From: Forficula auricularia
Lineage: Eukaryota > Arthropoda > Insecta > Dermaptera > Forficulidae
Length of the DNA stretch: 64,000 bases
NCBI GenBank assembly: GCA_024734495.1
Contig: JALMQS010000916.1
Coordinates: 124,001-188,000 of the forward strand
Reading direction: 5' to 3'
Part shown: piece after piece, positions 54,801 through 62,084 of the stretch
Layout: every line of letters begins with the position of its first letter
Position numbering within the stretch: the stretch's first letter is position 1
Notes under the pieces: generated by a model
The model's database searches: none
What the model was told of the DNA's origin: nothing
The model's input: the letters and a program-made list of their open reading frames with translations, nothing else
Program-made: the position numbers and the translations under genes

Positions 54801-55692
54801 TATTTATTTATAACGAGACTATAGTTTCGAGGGCTTTGCCCTCTTCATCAGTTTATTACAATGGATTCACAGAAATTAATTTATGAATCTTATTTGTATA
54901 TATCTTGGAATGAGGTTCTCGGAGCGGCATGTTTTGTGGAACCAGATGTTTTTATTTGCAGTGGAATATTTCAATCTCAATTTAAAATACAAATTTAAAG
55001 CTTCTTTTACGGGTGCATGGCTGATTTCAAGTAGGAGATGATCTTGCAATTTCGAATACTTTCCACCAAATGTATTCTCCATGAGGATTTGTAATTGTGG
55101 CAATTAGATTGACGATCTTTTTATATTAAATTGAAAGTTTTTGCCGAGAGTAGCAGAATTTTTATATATTGAAGGAGACAATAAAAGAGTGTGTCTTCTG
55201 CTGGAGTTATAAATTTTATTTATTTATAACGAGACTGGATAAATGGGGCGTTTAAATTTACTTTAATTTTTTATATGCTTTCTCCAAATTTGAGAAAGAT
55301 ATAGAGAAAAACGAAGGACCACGTTATATCAATTGTTTAGCGAATTTGCGTGGTTTTTTTTGAATATTCTAATGTTTACTTATATTTAACCAGAGACTAT
55401 AGTTTCGAGGGCTTTGCCCTCTTCATCAGTCTATTACAATGGATTCACAGGAATTAATTTATATATAATTCCAGCAGAAGACACACTCTTTTATTGTCTC
55501 CTTCAATATATAAAAATTCTGCTACTCTCTGCAAAAACTTTCAATTTAACCTAATTATATGTTGAAAAAAATAAACAAGTAGTAAATTAATATATATTTA
55601 CCTAAGTTTTTATAATTTTCTTTTAAATTTCTTAATTTTTCAAACATTTTTTCCATTTTCTCTTTTTCTTGAATATCGTTTTCCGGTTCCAT
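45885..55692 (-). CDS. coiled-coil protein, HAUS1-like in its C-terminal half, five exons
   Basis: Minus-strand exons: 55692-55602, 51293-51193, 51091-50922, 47789-47672, 46109-45885 (TGA). Phases agree at every junction and all introns are GT-AG, giving 234 residues. It begins MEPENDIQEKEKMEKMFEKL and is Lys/Glu/Leu-rich coiled coil almost throughout. The segment from ELELKLNYFKADQVRLKEEF to KKIASYKNFPIPIISAKSLI and ELDDQLYKII aligns by eye with the end of HAUS1 (FLKAKSEEF...KKKLESYLDLMPNPSLAQVKI..KREL). HAUS1 is a subunit of augmin, which recruits gamma-tubulin to spindle microtubules. The N-terminal part does not resemble HAUS1, and the ATG directly follows an acceptor, so an upstream exon may be missing. 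Another coiled-coil spindle or kinetochore protein is the alternative. Convergent with MED14. Confidence 0.75.
46170..46345 (+). mobile_element. family C remnant in intron 4 of the coiled-coil gene
   Basis: Starts after TATA with CTGGGTGAGTTTTTTTATCT and continues through CAGTGCATTATATGGATAAA and the stretch that flanks the nested hAT in copy 38465-39700. Right half missing; it breaks off where the CCGACTTCAAAAAAGGAGG repeat begins. Confidence 0.6.
46355..47085. mobile_element. CCGACTTCAAAAA repeat with a large hairpin
   Basis: Opens AACCGACTTCAAAAAAGGAG-GAGGTTCTCTATTCG, a phrase common in insect dispersed repeats (memory, not checked). From about 46690 to 47080 it forms a hairpin with arms of about 165 bp (TTAAATGCAACAAATAAAAT mirrored by ATTTTATTTGTTGCATTTAA) and a loop of about 60 bp around 46890. 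The arms are nearly identical. No protein. Confidence 0.65.
47981..48340 (-). mobile_element. dispersed family A element, copy 6, truncated
   Basis: Begins TTTACTTTACCATACAGGGT and matches the tetranucleotide and AGAGCTGATTAGATTTTGGT segments, then ends abruptly after GTGCATAT. The GGCC/CTTGAC end is missing. In intron 3 of the coiled-coil gene. Confidence 0.7.
48687..48724 (-). ncRNA. hammerhead motif, stem III damaged
   Basis: Minus strand: GCC stem I, CTGAGGA (48720-48714), stem II GTCAAC-AAA-GTTGAC perfect, GAAA, then ACTTT where the partner has ACGTT, then GGC. The palindromic stem III is lost, so activity is doubtful. Confidence 0.6.
48755..49079 (+). pseudogene. LINE reverse-transcriptase C-terminal fragment with (GAA)n tail
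   Basis: Encodes TTEMRVVRAIHSKTLHDKI and, in the next frame, VRRRCWAAHVDRMQDNRLPK then RPEG-RSCGRPK, the C-terminal signature of Jockey/RTE-like LINEs (W.GHV.RM...R...K.....P.G.R..GRPK.RW). Ends in GAAGAAGAAGAAG. A 10-bp duplication GCATATTTGT lies on each side (48745-48754, 49080-49089). Inserted into an older foldback element. Confidence 0.75.
49249..49288 (+). ncRNA. hammerhead ribozyme motif (CTGAGGA family)
   Basis: Stem I GCC (49249-49251) pairs with GGC (49283-49285). CTGAGGA (49252-49258), stem II GTCAAC-AAA-GTGGAC with one mismatch, GAAA (49275-49278), palindromic ACGT stem III, U as the cleavage residue. Core residues intact. Confidence 0.7.
49385..49515 (+). pseudogene. LINE reverse-transcriptase C-terminal fragment
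   Basis: Reads SVGRRQISWLKDLRRWLGCS then FRTAVSRTMIATWISNLR and a stop. This matches the GRR.ISWLRNLR.W.G..S..LFR.A...V..A..I.NLR end of a LINE ORF2 known in insects. About 45 codons remain. Confidence 0.7.
49690..50893 (+). mobile_element. hAT element (family B), copy 3, with transposase C-terminus
   Basis: 8-bp duplication GTCATAAG (49682-49689, 50894-50901). Inverted tips TAGAGACCGGATTCTTATGC and, from the other end, TAAAGACCGGATTTTTATGC. About 50160-50275 encodes STSVDVERSFSSYKSILSDR then [13 protein letters not shown] and a stop, the hAT dimerisation region (usually ...VERSFS..K.I....R..L). The rest of the transposase is gone. A poly-C run lies at about 50488-50504. In intron 3 of the coiled-coil gene. 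Confidence 0.88.
51951..52823 (-). mobile_element. TTAA-flanked DNA element (family P1), copy 2, with nested SINE
   Basis: Inverted relative to copy 1. GGTAGTTGTTTCACCATATG at the left and GTCGCGAAACAACTACC at the right, with TTAA on both sides (51947-51950, 52824-52827). A tRNA-derived SINE (52141-52328) sits inside at an ACATACATAT site. In intron 1 of the coiled-coil gene. Confidence 0.8.
52141..52328 (-). mobile_element. tRNA-derived SINE
   Basis: Read on the minus strand: a G-run, GGTCAGATAGGCTAGGCGGT (A-box), perfect B-box GGTTCGAATCC, then a body with GGGTAGAGACAAATTT and GGCTCATGGCTAGAAAGG, ending in a run of 12 A. The empty site is visible in P1 copy 1 (ACATACATATTTAATTA in reverse), so the insertion and its short duplication (about TACATAT) are supported. 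Confidence 0.75.
52824..53724. other. coiled-coil gene intron 1, no feature recognised
   Basis: AT-rich with a run of about 22 C at 53010-53032. No frame, RNA gene or repeat partner. Confidence 0.35.
53725..54565. repeat. large inverted repeat with a third partial copy
   Basis: Arms of about 210 bp (53725-53940 and 54000-54215) share TTTCCTGTATTCGATTCGAT, CACCTGCTTTCGATTC in reverse, and TAATATATCAAAGAATAATT. A third inverted partial copy occupies 54405-54560 and includes GACTCAGCAGACTCCAATAG and CTTCAACCAGCAAAAGTCTC. The centre shows AGAGAGAATGATATATATCT. A foldback element with a rearranged right side. Class unknown. Confidence 0.65.
54814..54858 (-). ncRNA. hammerhead ribozyme motif (CTGATGA family)
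   Basis: Minus strand: CTGATGA (54851-54845, the classical core), stem II GAGGGC-AAA-GCCCTC, GAAA, then ACTATAGT, a four-base-pair palindromic stem III, and C. Stem I pairing is weak in this copy. Confidence 0.75.
54876..55103 (-). pseudogene. possible Penelope N-terminal protein remnant
   Basis: 75-codon minus-strand frame with MENTFGGKYSKLQDHLLLEI, LRLKYSTANKNIWFHKTCRS and ENLIPRYIQIRF. Penelope polyproteins have a weakly conserved stretch near the start in which a helix of Lys/Leu residues precedes a C...N.IPK....K motif. The match is by pattern only. It lies inside an element carrying Penelope-type ribozymes, which supports it. Confidence 0.4.
55392..55436 (-). ncRNA. hammerhead ribozyme motif (CTGATGA family), second copy
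   Basis: Minus strand: AGA stem I strand, CTGATGA (55429-55423), stem II GAGGGC-AAA-GCCCTC, GAAA, palindromic ACTATAGT, C, then TCT closing stem I. Better stem I than the copy at 54814-54858, and the core is perfect. Confidence 0.8.
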
Positions 55693-56450
55693 CTAAAAAA
55701 ATAATTTTAAATAAATATTTATTATAATAATTTATTTTTGCTTTTTTTTTTTACTATGATTTATCTATAAAAATTAGTAAAAGTCAAAATTTCATTCTCT
55801 GTGACATATTTCTTCGCGGTTTTTATTTAGAATTCAAATCAAGTAAATATAAAACAAAAAAATCACCAAAATTAATTGATTTAATAATTTATTTTATTTC
55901 AATTTATTTATTTATATATTTAATAATTAATTTTTATTTTATTTTATTTTTCTACGATTATTATATATTACTTATTTATAATTTTTCTTAATTTTCTAGG
56001 GTTTTTAATTCCTTTATTTATTTTTACACACATGTTTCTTCCTGCATCACATTTAAAAATAAAAAAACTTCAACCTAATGTCATTTTTTTTTATTGAGGA
56101 ATTTTTAATGTCGACATTATTTATTAACAGCAAGATCCAAATTTATACATCAAGTTATTAGTGAGCGACAATCTACTCTTTACAAAAGTAATTTCAATTT
56201 AAAAGAAAAGAAAAAAGTACGTATTTTGAAAAAAATTTTTACTTAATTTCATCCAATGAATACCTACTTAATTTATTTATAGATCTCTAATATTATTATT
56301 TGGCTAAATGGGCATTAGTTCCCGAGGCCAAGGGGGTAGGAAAAAAATATTATTATTATTGATTCCATTTATACAAAGGTACATACCGATTTTGGTCTTT
56401 GGTACAAATATACATTCAGTTTTATTAACACAATCTAATTCTTCTTTTCT
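55693..56450. other. upstream flank of the coiled-coil gene; doubtful short exon
   Basis: AT-rich flank that should contain the coiled-coil gene's promoter and any 5' exon. At 56131-56216 on the plus strand a stretch between an AG and a GTACGT reads RSKFIHQVISERQSTLYKSN then FNLKEKKK. A following acceptor (56281) leads to a short frame ending in stop. This could be an exon of another gene but nothing else supports it. Confidence 0.25.
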
Positions 56451-56451
56451 T

Positions 56452-56834
56452 TTGCGACCTCCATCGAATCGCTCTTTCTATGGGGACTGTGTTTGCCATT
56501 ATGGCGGGGTTTATCCAGTGATACCCTCTTTTTACGGGGTTGGGTTTAAATCAACTTTGACTAAAGGTACAGTTTGGGGTTATGTTTTTAGGTGTAAATT
56601 TAACTTTTTTCCGCAGCATTTTCTAGGCCTTGCAGGAATACCCCGTCGGTATTCGGATTACCCGAATGCCTATGTGTGTTGAAACGTAGTTTCTTGTTTA
56701 GGTTCAACAATTTCTTTAGTTGGGATTCTTTTTTTATTGGTTGTAACTATTTGAGAGAGCATGGTTAGTCAACGAGAGAATATTTCCTTTCTTCGTGCTT
56801 CAGGAATTCCATTATTTTTCTCTCCCCATCGTTC
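56452..56834 (+). pseudogene. COX1: nuclear copy of mitochondrial COX1 (numt)
   Basis: With the invertebrate mitochondrial code (TGA = Trp, ATA = Met) one continuous frame reads [57 protein letters not shown] and ESMVSQREN. This is helices XI-XII and the C-terminal region of cytochrome oxidase subunit 1. In the nuclear code it is full of stops, so it is a transferred fragment, not a gene. It is unusually well preserved and G-rich over C-rich. Its 3' continuation is cut by the hAT element inserted at 56843. Confidence 0.92.
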
Positions 56835-57064
56835 CCTTAAGCTAAGGGTGTCAAACTCAAAGGCTAACTTGGGCCAAACAAACAAGGCTTAACTTTAGGT
56901 GGGTCGCAAAAAAAATCAATATTTATAGAAACGTAGGTTTATTTAGAATTATAATAAACATATAAAAGGAAAATTTAATAAACAAGGTTTAACTTTAGGT
57001 GGGCCGCAAAAAAAATCAATATTTATAGAAACGTAGGTTTATTTAGAATTATAATAAACATATG

Positions 57065-57256
57065 GAACATGTGGAACGAATGACGGATGACCGCCTTGCA
57101 AAAATCGTGAAGGAAAATCGCCCACGTGGCACACGGAGCAGAGGGCGGCCGAAAAAAAGATGGAAGGATGTCGCAGCAAGAAACTAACGTCTTTATTCTT
57201 TTTTTATTGGAAGAACAGGCGAAAGCCTATGAAGAAGATGAAGAAGAAGAAGAATA
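57065..57256 (+). pseudogene. LINE C-terminal fragment with (GAA)n tail
   Basis: Encodes HVERMTDDRLAKIVKENRPR then RGRPKKRWKDVAARN and a stop, the same LINE C-terminal signature as 48755-49079. Ends GAAGAAGATGAAGAAGAAGA. AATAAACATAT flanks both sides as the target duplication. Inserted inside the hAT element at 56843-58328. Confidence 0.75.
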
Positions 57257-57289
57257 ATAAACATATAAAAGGAAAATTTAATGTTTACG

Positions 57290-58140
57290 TCCTGACATTT
57301 GACATCCCTTCTCTGCCACTATCTTTCCTATTTCGGGAGAAATTTTGTTCGCAGTGATTACTTTCAAAACTGACCCAAGGTGAGCGTCATTAATACTGTT
57401 TCTAACAGGAGACTTATTTCCTTACATAACTGAAAATAACTGCTCGCACCGATAAGTACTTACAAACACGGAGATAATTTCATATGGGAATTTTCGAGTA
57501 TTTTCAAACCTGGCTGGTAAATATTTGTAAAATTCAGGCACACCCACTTCAATGAATTTTGCCTTCAAATTTGTATCGCACTGAATCTCAATTATCACCA
57601 TTTGCATATGGCTGGGTACTGAGTCTATATTTATTGAGAAAATCGAAGAAAACAACCAAAATTTGTCTTTCAAAGAATTAAAATCTTTAAATCTTTTTTC
57701 AAATTCAGTTCTAAGTTTTGAAAATTTTTCTGTGTATTTTTAATACGATGGAGTATCATCTAAACTTGATTTGTTCATGTTACACGTCGGGAAGTGCGTT
57801 AAATCTTCATTTTTCAGTTGCTTTTCCCAAAGAACTAGCTTACATTTGAATGAAATTATGCCAAACATGTTCGTAATGATCTGATCTTTTCCTTGTATCG
57901 ATAAATTTAAATTGGTTAAGTGTTTGGTTATATCAACCATGAAAGATAAATCTTGCAACCTTATTGGATCGGAAAACAAGCTTGTGTGTTGATTTTTAGT
58001 TTTTAAAAACTGACATACTTCTTTCAAATCCCAGAATTGTTTGAGAATCTTGGAGTAAGATAACCAACGTACCTCGGTATAGTAAAGACAAATCTGAATA
58101 TGCACTATCTAACTCACTTAAGAAAGCAGTGAATTGTCGC
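57290..58140 (-). pseudogene. hAT transposase remnant (ZBED/FAM200/GTF2IRD2 type)
   Basis: 58105-57740 reads YYTEVRWLSYSKILKQFWDL, then LQDLSFMVDITKHLTNLNLS, IQGKDQIITNMFG and LWEKQLKNEDLTHFPTC. 57673-57422 continues FWLFSSIFSINIDSVPSHMQ with the Q.E.IE.Q.D..LK.KF region. It ends near KSPVRNSINDAHLGSVLKV. These are the middle and C-terminal blocks of hAT transposases related to the vertebrate ZBED/FAM200 genes. Stops and frameshifts separate the pieces; the DNA-binding N-terminus is missing. Confidence 0.85.
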
Positions 58141-58721
58141 TGATTTAAGCAAGAAATTTTGTTTAATAATATCAAAAAAAGAGTATAATTAAAAAAACGC
58201 TTAGCGAATTATACTTATCTTATTCTTATTCTGAGCCGGTTTAGAATATAAATAAAATATTATTGTGTACCGATATATTGGCCGGGCAGCAAAAATGTTC
58301 GTTGCGGCCAGCGGGTTTGACACCCATGCCTTAAGCCCTCAGTTGAACTTTCAACCCCTTCCTTTCAACCTGTCTTCCTTTCTTCTTTCATCTTCTTCTC
58401 CTTTTTTCACTATTCCTTCCGAATCTCCCAAGATTATATGTGTTGCCACATCTCGCTCTTGTCCATATCTTTATCTCACTCTCTTTCACATTCTTCTACT
58501 CAAACTAATTCTTTCTTCCAATTTCTTCTTTGATTTTTTTGTTTATTGGAAAATACGAAGAGTTTTCTATTTTCGTCCAGTCCTCTTGTATCTCTTGTTC
58601 TATGCCTTTCTTTATTGCTTTTTCCATAGTCTCTTGTTCTCTCAGCTTCCCATCACTTTTGTAGGTATTTCTGGTTCTCCCCATTCCTGAGACGCTGTCT
58701 CCATCCCGGTATTGAGGCAAA

Positions 58722-59040
58722 GATTCGTATGGGCAGAAAGTTTCGCAAATTAGCTGTCGTTAACTTGCCAGTTACTGAGTGTTTCGTGACTGGCGAGGGT
58801 GTATTATATATCCACTATGATGCACGTATACATAGAGTATACCTAGTTGTATACCTAGAGTATACAACCCCCGCCTTGAGTATGCCGTATGGTATAATCA
58901 AGGCTCACAGTTTGACGAATGTCAGTGTGCGCCGTGTTGTTGGCTGTGTCTGTGAAGACCCCGAGGTTATGTACATGCATGTTAAATACAATCCAGTGCG
59001 CAAGGGCACTGTTACTACTTTAAATCCTCCCATCTTCTTC
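58722..59040 (+). other. unrecognised 104-codon frame inside the LINE
   Basis: Between two stretches of LINE C-terminal code lies about 300 bp with more G/C and an open plus-strand frame (58729-59043) starting MGRKFRKLAVVNLPVTECFV and including EDPEVMYMHVKYNPVRKGTV. No domain, membrane segment or known motif is recognised. The frame may be chance. The interval is either an insertion in the LINE or a diverged part of it. Confidence 0.3.
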
Positions 59041-59357
59041 TAAAATTGGCACCCCATCTTGAGTTATTCTTGTTACTGATGTTTCTTACGATTTCCCTTA
59101 GGCATACCCTTGGCCATCTGATTTCTACCATTTCTCTTATATTTAATAAATAGTTGCCTAGTCCCTTCGCCAGGTATATTCTTAGCTTGTTTCTTCCGAT
59201 CTCTCTCCTCCATATGTAGTCAAGTGTGTTTCTCTTCACCCCCATTATTAATTTAAAGAATTCTCCTTGTATCTTTTCTATTTCTTTTTCTCCTCCCATC
59301 CCCAGTTTTCTACTCCATACATTATAATTGATTTAATTAATGACTCAAATAAGTAAA

Positions 59358-60074
59358 ATTAAATTAGGTTGGAGTTGGTGGTGTTTCACAAGGAGAAAAA
59401 TTAAAATACAAAGATTTTTTAGTTTACTCTATATATTTCGAGCTCTTAACTCATCGTCAGGAGAACATTGACTCAAAGATAACATGATATTTTGAACAGA
59501 ATTTATTTTAATTTTAATATGATGGACAGTTATTTATGACTTAGTGTAAATATGAAAGAATTATCAGAAGGATGGGATGACTTTAAAGCCGAAAGAACAC
59601 ATGTAGGGGACAAAGGGCTGGAGTAAAGAAAAGATATTTATACTTGGAAGTTGCCGAAAATTATGTATGTGTTATAAAGGAGGGCAATAAACTATGGAAT
59701 GCAATGAGGGTGCATAGCGAAAATTTCATCTCTCATTTTCTATTTAAAAAATAAATAAAAATTAAAAATAAACCCACCATACACTCTCATCGCACTCCAA
59801 TTCAAATTAAATATCATTGATTAAGATGTCAATTATTGGTGAAGTTTTGATGTCTGTTTGATTGTTCAAGATGTTTTGATTAAGGTGTATGACCTTTTTA
59901 ATTTCAGCTGACTCCAATAAATCCAATTTCCTACTTTTTGAATGAAATGTAAAGGGAGGGGTTGGTCGATGAAGGTGAATGGTTGTGGTCAAACAAATGA
60001 TCTGCAAAAGCCGAGGTATAACTAAGAGGGGGGCATTTGGGTTCAAACTATTCACCTGTAGATTGCGAAGCGAT
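59358..60074 (-). mobile_element. Penelope-like element 3' fragment (GIY-YIG C-terminus plus hammerhead)
   Basis: 14-bp duplication CTCAAATAAGTAAA (59344-59357, 60075-60088) in the LINE ORF. On the minus strand it encodes SAFADHLFDHNHSPSSTNPS then, one frameshift later, KLDLLESAEIKKVIHLNQNI and LNNQTDIKTSPIIDIL with a stop at 59807. This is the end of the GIY-YIG endonuclease domain of Penelope proteins (...FA.HL...H..., LN.LE...I). About 380 nt downstream of the stop is a hammerhead core (59425-59466). 5'-truncated, 717 bp. Confidence 0.8.
59425..59466 (-). ncRNA. hammerhead-type motif at the 3' end of a Penelope fragment
   Basis: Minus strand: CTC, CTGACGA (59460-59454), stem II GAG/CTC around TTAAGAG, GAAA, palindromic ATATAT stem III, A as cleavage residue, GAG closing stem I. 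Core matches CUGANGA/GAAA; stems I and II are short. Same 3' form as the decayed copies near 11.4 and 11.6 kb. Confidence 0.55.
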
Positions 60075-60955
60075 CTCAAATAAGTAAATTTTCTTATTTA
60101 AATCTCTTAGCCTTGCTCTCTTTATTACGCTCCAAGTTCTAAATATTATTTTTTTGCCTTCTTAATTTGCGTGTCTATGTGTTTATTGTGGTTGTTATTT
60201 TCATTAAACAGGTATCCCAAATATTTTATATTATTCACTTGGTCTATTTTTTCTTTATATATATACCAATCAATATTTTTATTTTTTCTTCCTCTATTCC
60301 TAAAGCACATTATTTTGGGTTTTTTTCAATTAATTAATAATTCATTGTTTTGGGTGTATTTTTCCAATTCTTTAATCATATCTCTCATTCCATCTTCGGT
60401 ATCTGCCACTATAGCCACATCGTCTGCGTATTTTAAACAGAATATCTTCTCTTATCCAATCACTGTGCCTCCTAGATTTTTTCTTTGCCATCCCTTTTCT
60501 AAATCGTTGGTAAATATGTTGAACAGGGTCGGGCTGAGAGGTCAGCCCTGTCTGACTCCTTTATTGGTCCAGAAAACTTCCGATTCTTTCGTGCTTATTT
60601 CTATTGTATTTTTTGTTTCACTGTAAATTTCAGCTATAAGTTCGGTCGTTCTTCCAGCGATTTTATATTTGCTTAGTTTTTCCATCATTTTTTTTCTATT
60701 GATCCTGTCGAACGCCGCTTTTAGGTCCAGGAACAAGACATATAATTTTCCTCCTTTATTTTCGATCAAGCTATTTAAAATAAAAATATTGTCTCTCGTT
60801 CCTCTCTTTTTCCTAAATCTGTATTGACTTTCTGTTAAAATGTTTCTCTCCTCCAATATCTTGTTTATTCTTTTGGTCATTATACTTGTCATAATTTTGT
60901 AAGAACTATAGCTCTCTAATATTAATCGTATCAATTTCATAGAAAATTTTCTCAT

Positions 60956-62084
60956 TCATAGATTCTGCATCAGTTCTGCAGCTCGTACCATGTTAATTTG
61001 ATACATTGGTTCTATGTAATAGGTAAATTGTATTATAACATGCACAATTTGTCATTCTTTCTTCAATTATCCCTGGTCCAGAGGCGGCTCCAAGTCGTGG
61101 GCGATGCCGCCGACCGCCTACGGCCTCGTGGTCCAAGGGGCCTCTAACCTCGAAAGTTCATCAAGCTTAGATTCATTTGCAGAGAATACTTTTAGAAATT
61201 ATTTTTTTCATGTAATCGTCTTTAATATCTTCTTCTTATAGTGCCATCCCCGAAAGGGAGTCGGCTCCTCTCCACATATACCTGTGCTGAGTGTGTTTAG
61301 ATGTTTTCACAGAGATATACGGGACCTACTTTTTAACGCCGGTTCCGAAAGGCTAGTTTGGATAGGTTGTCTAGGCAATTATACTCTTGGTAGTGTGGCA
61401 TTGCTTTCCCAAGAGGAGGCGACTGCAAATATCTGCCGAGACACAGTTCAGAACCAGCCTACTTCAGGACAGCGGCCCGACACTCTGACCACTGACTTAC
61501 AGTCGCCTTTAATATAGGTTCTTATAAATTAAAAGAAAAATATGTAAAATCTCCAGGGGGCCTCGAAAAATTCATCTTGTCCAGATCAAATTTAGGTCTT
61601 GTCCAGCCTCGGCCCAGGACCGCCGATTTTATTCACGTTTTCTTCTGTCATATAAGCTTCTAATATATTTCTCTGCAGAATCAATACCACTAAGCAAAGG
61701 TGTGATTTGTAATGGTGCAATTTGATTTTCCATCTAAAAAATCATTAGAAGCACCTTCATGATGTCCTTTGCTATAGATCTCCATTCTCGCGAAGCTACT
61801 CGTATAAGTTAATTGCTCAAATGTTAATTGTTAATTAATGTGAGTAAACCAGGTATTTCTCTACCTGGCTACTTTTTCATTGCGGTGTGAGCATTTTCTT
61901 TTGCAAATAAATACACATAAAGGGCGACCCTTCTTTTTGATTTTTATTGTCATTTTTCTATAAGTGCGTCCACATTTCCGACTGGCCAGGGGCAAAAACC
62001 TGGCAATTCTACGGTAACTGTGGCCCCGCGATCTGACGATGGATTCTTATAGTACTCACCAAAATAAGACGAAAATTAAGAATA
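60956..62084. other. mixed sequence, no gene; hAT-like tips at 61080 and 61610
   Basis: CCAGAGGCGGCTCCAAG (61078) and CCCAGGACCGCCGAT (61613) could be inverted ends of a hAT-type element of about 540 bp that includes GGCCTCTAACCTCGAAAG and GGGGGCCTCGAAAAATTC. The plus-strand frame 61284-61517 has no recognisable motif. No duplication was confirmed. Confidence 0.3.

Larger units (their letters stand above)
54754..55548. mobile_element. composite Penelope-type element with two hammerheads (third family)
   Basis: 12-bp duplication ACCTAATTATAT (54742-54753, 55549-55560). It contains three copies of the end TTGAAGGAGACAATAAAAGA: two direct (54753, 55160) and one inverted (about 55498). It has two direct hammerheads (54814, 55392) and a remnant frame on the minus strand (55103-54876) ending CRSENLIPRYIQIRFIN, like the early part of Penelope proteins. 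Looks like a partially tandem, partly inverted insertion, as Penelope elements produce. In intron 1 of the coiled-coil gene. Confidence 0.7.
56843..58328 (-). mobile_element. hAT element with decayed transposase, inserted at a numt
   Basis: Perfect 8-bp duplication CCTTAAGC (56835-56842, 58329-58336). Tips TAAGGGTGTCAAACTCAA and, from the other end, CATGGGTGTCAAACCCGC, of the GGGTGTCAAACTC type. The left part is tandemly duplicated (56885-56960 and about 56990-57060), and a short LINE fragment follows. The transposase lies on the minus strand. 1,486 bp. Confidence 0.9.
58505..60955 (-). pseudogene. LINE ORF2 (reverse transcriptase to C-terminus), interrupted twice
   Basis: Minus strand from 60955: KIMTSIMTKRINKILEERNI, motif A FLDLKAAFDRINR, motif B GVRQG-PLSPTLFNIF, the catalytic YADD in FCLKYADDVAIVADTEDGMR, and IKYLGYLFNENN. 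Several in-frame stops replace sense codons. At 60074 a Penelope-type element intervenes. The LINE resumes at 59343 (IEKIQGEFFKLIMGVKRNTL, RREIGRNKLRIYLAKGLGNY, RWGANFRRRWEDL). It breaks again at about 59014 and resumes before 58720 (EDWTKIENSSYFPINKKIKE). An R1/Jockey-like non-LTR element of the type common in ants and other insects; family not fixed. Confidence 0.85.

Noticed and set aside
56308..56682. 124-codon nuclear-code frame starting MGISSRGQ
   Set aside because: It crosses the COX1 numt in the wrong frame; the mitochondrial-code frame explains the sequence.
58265..58690. 141-codon plus-strand frame
   Set aside because: Overlaps the hAT end and runs antisense to LINE C-terminal code; low-complexity Phe/Leu/Ser composition.
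60171..60626. 151-codon plus-strand frame
   Set aside because: Antisense to the reverse-transcriptase region containing YADD.
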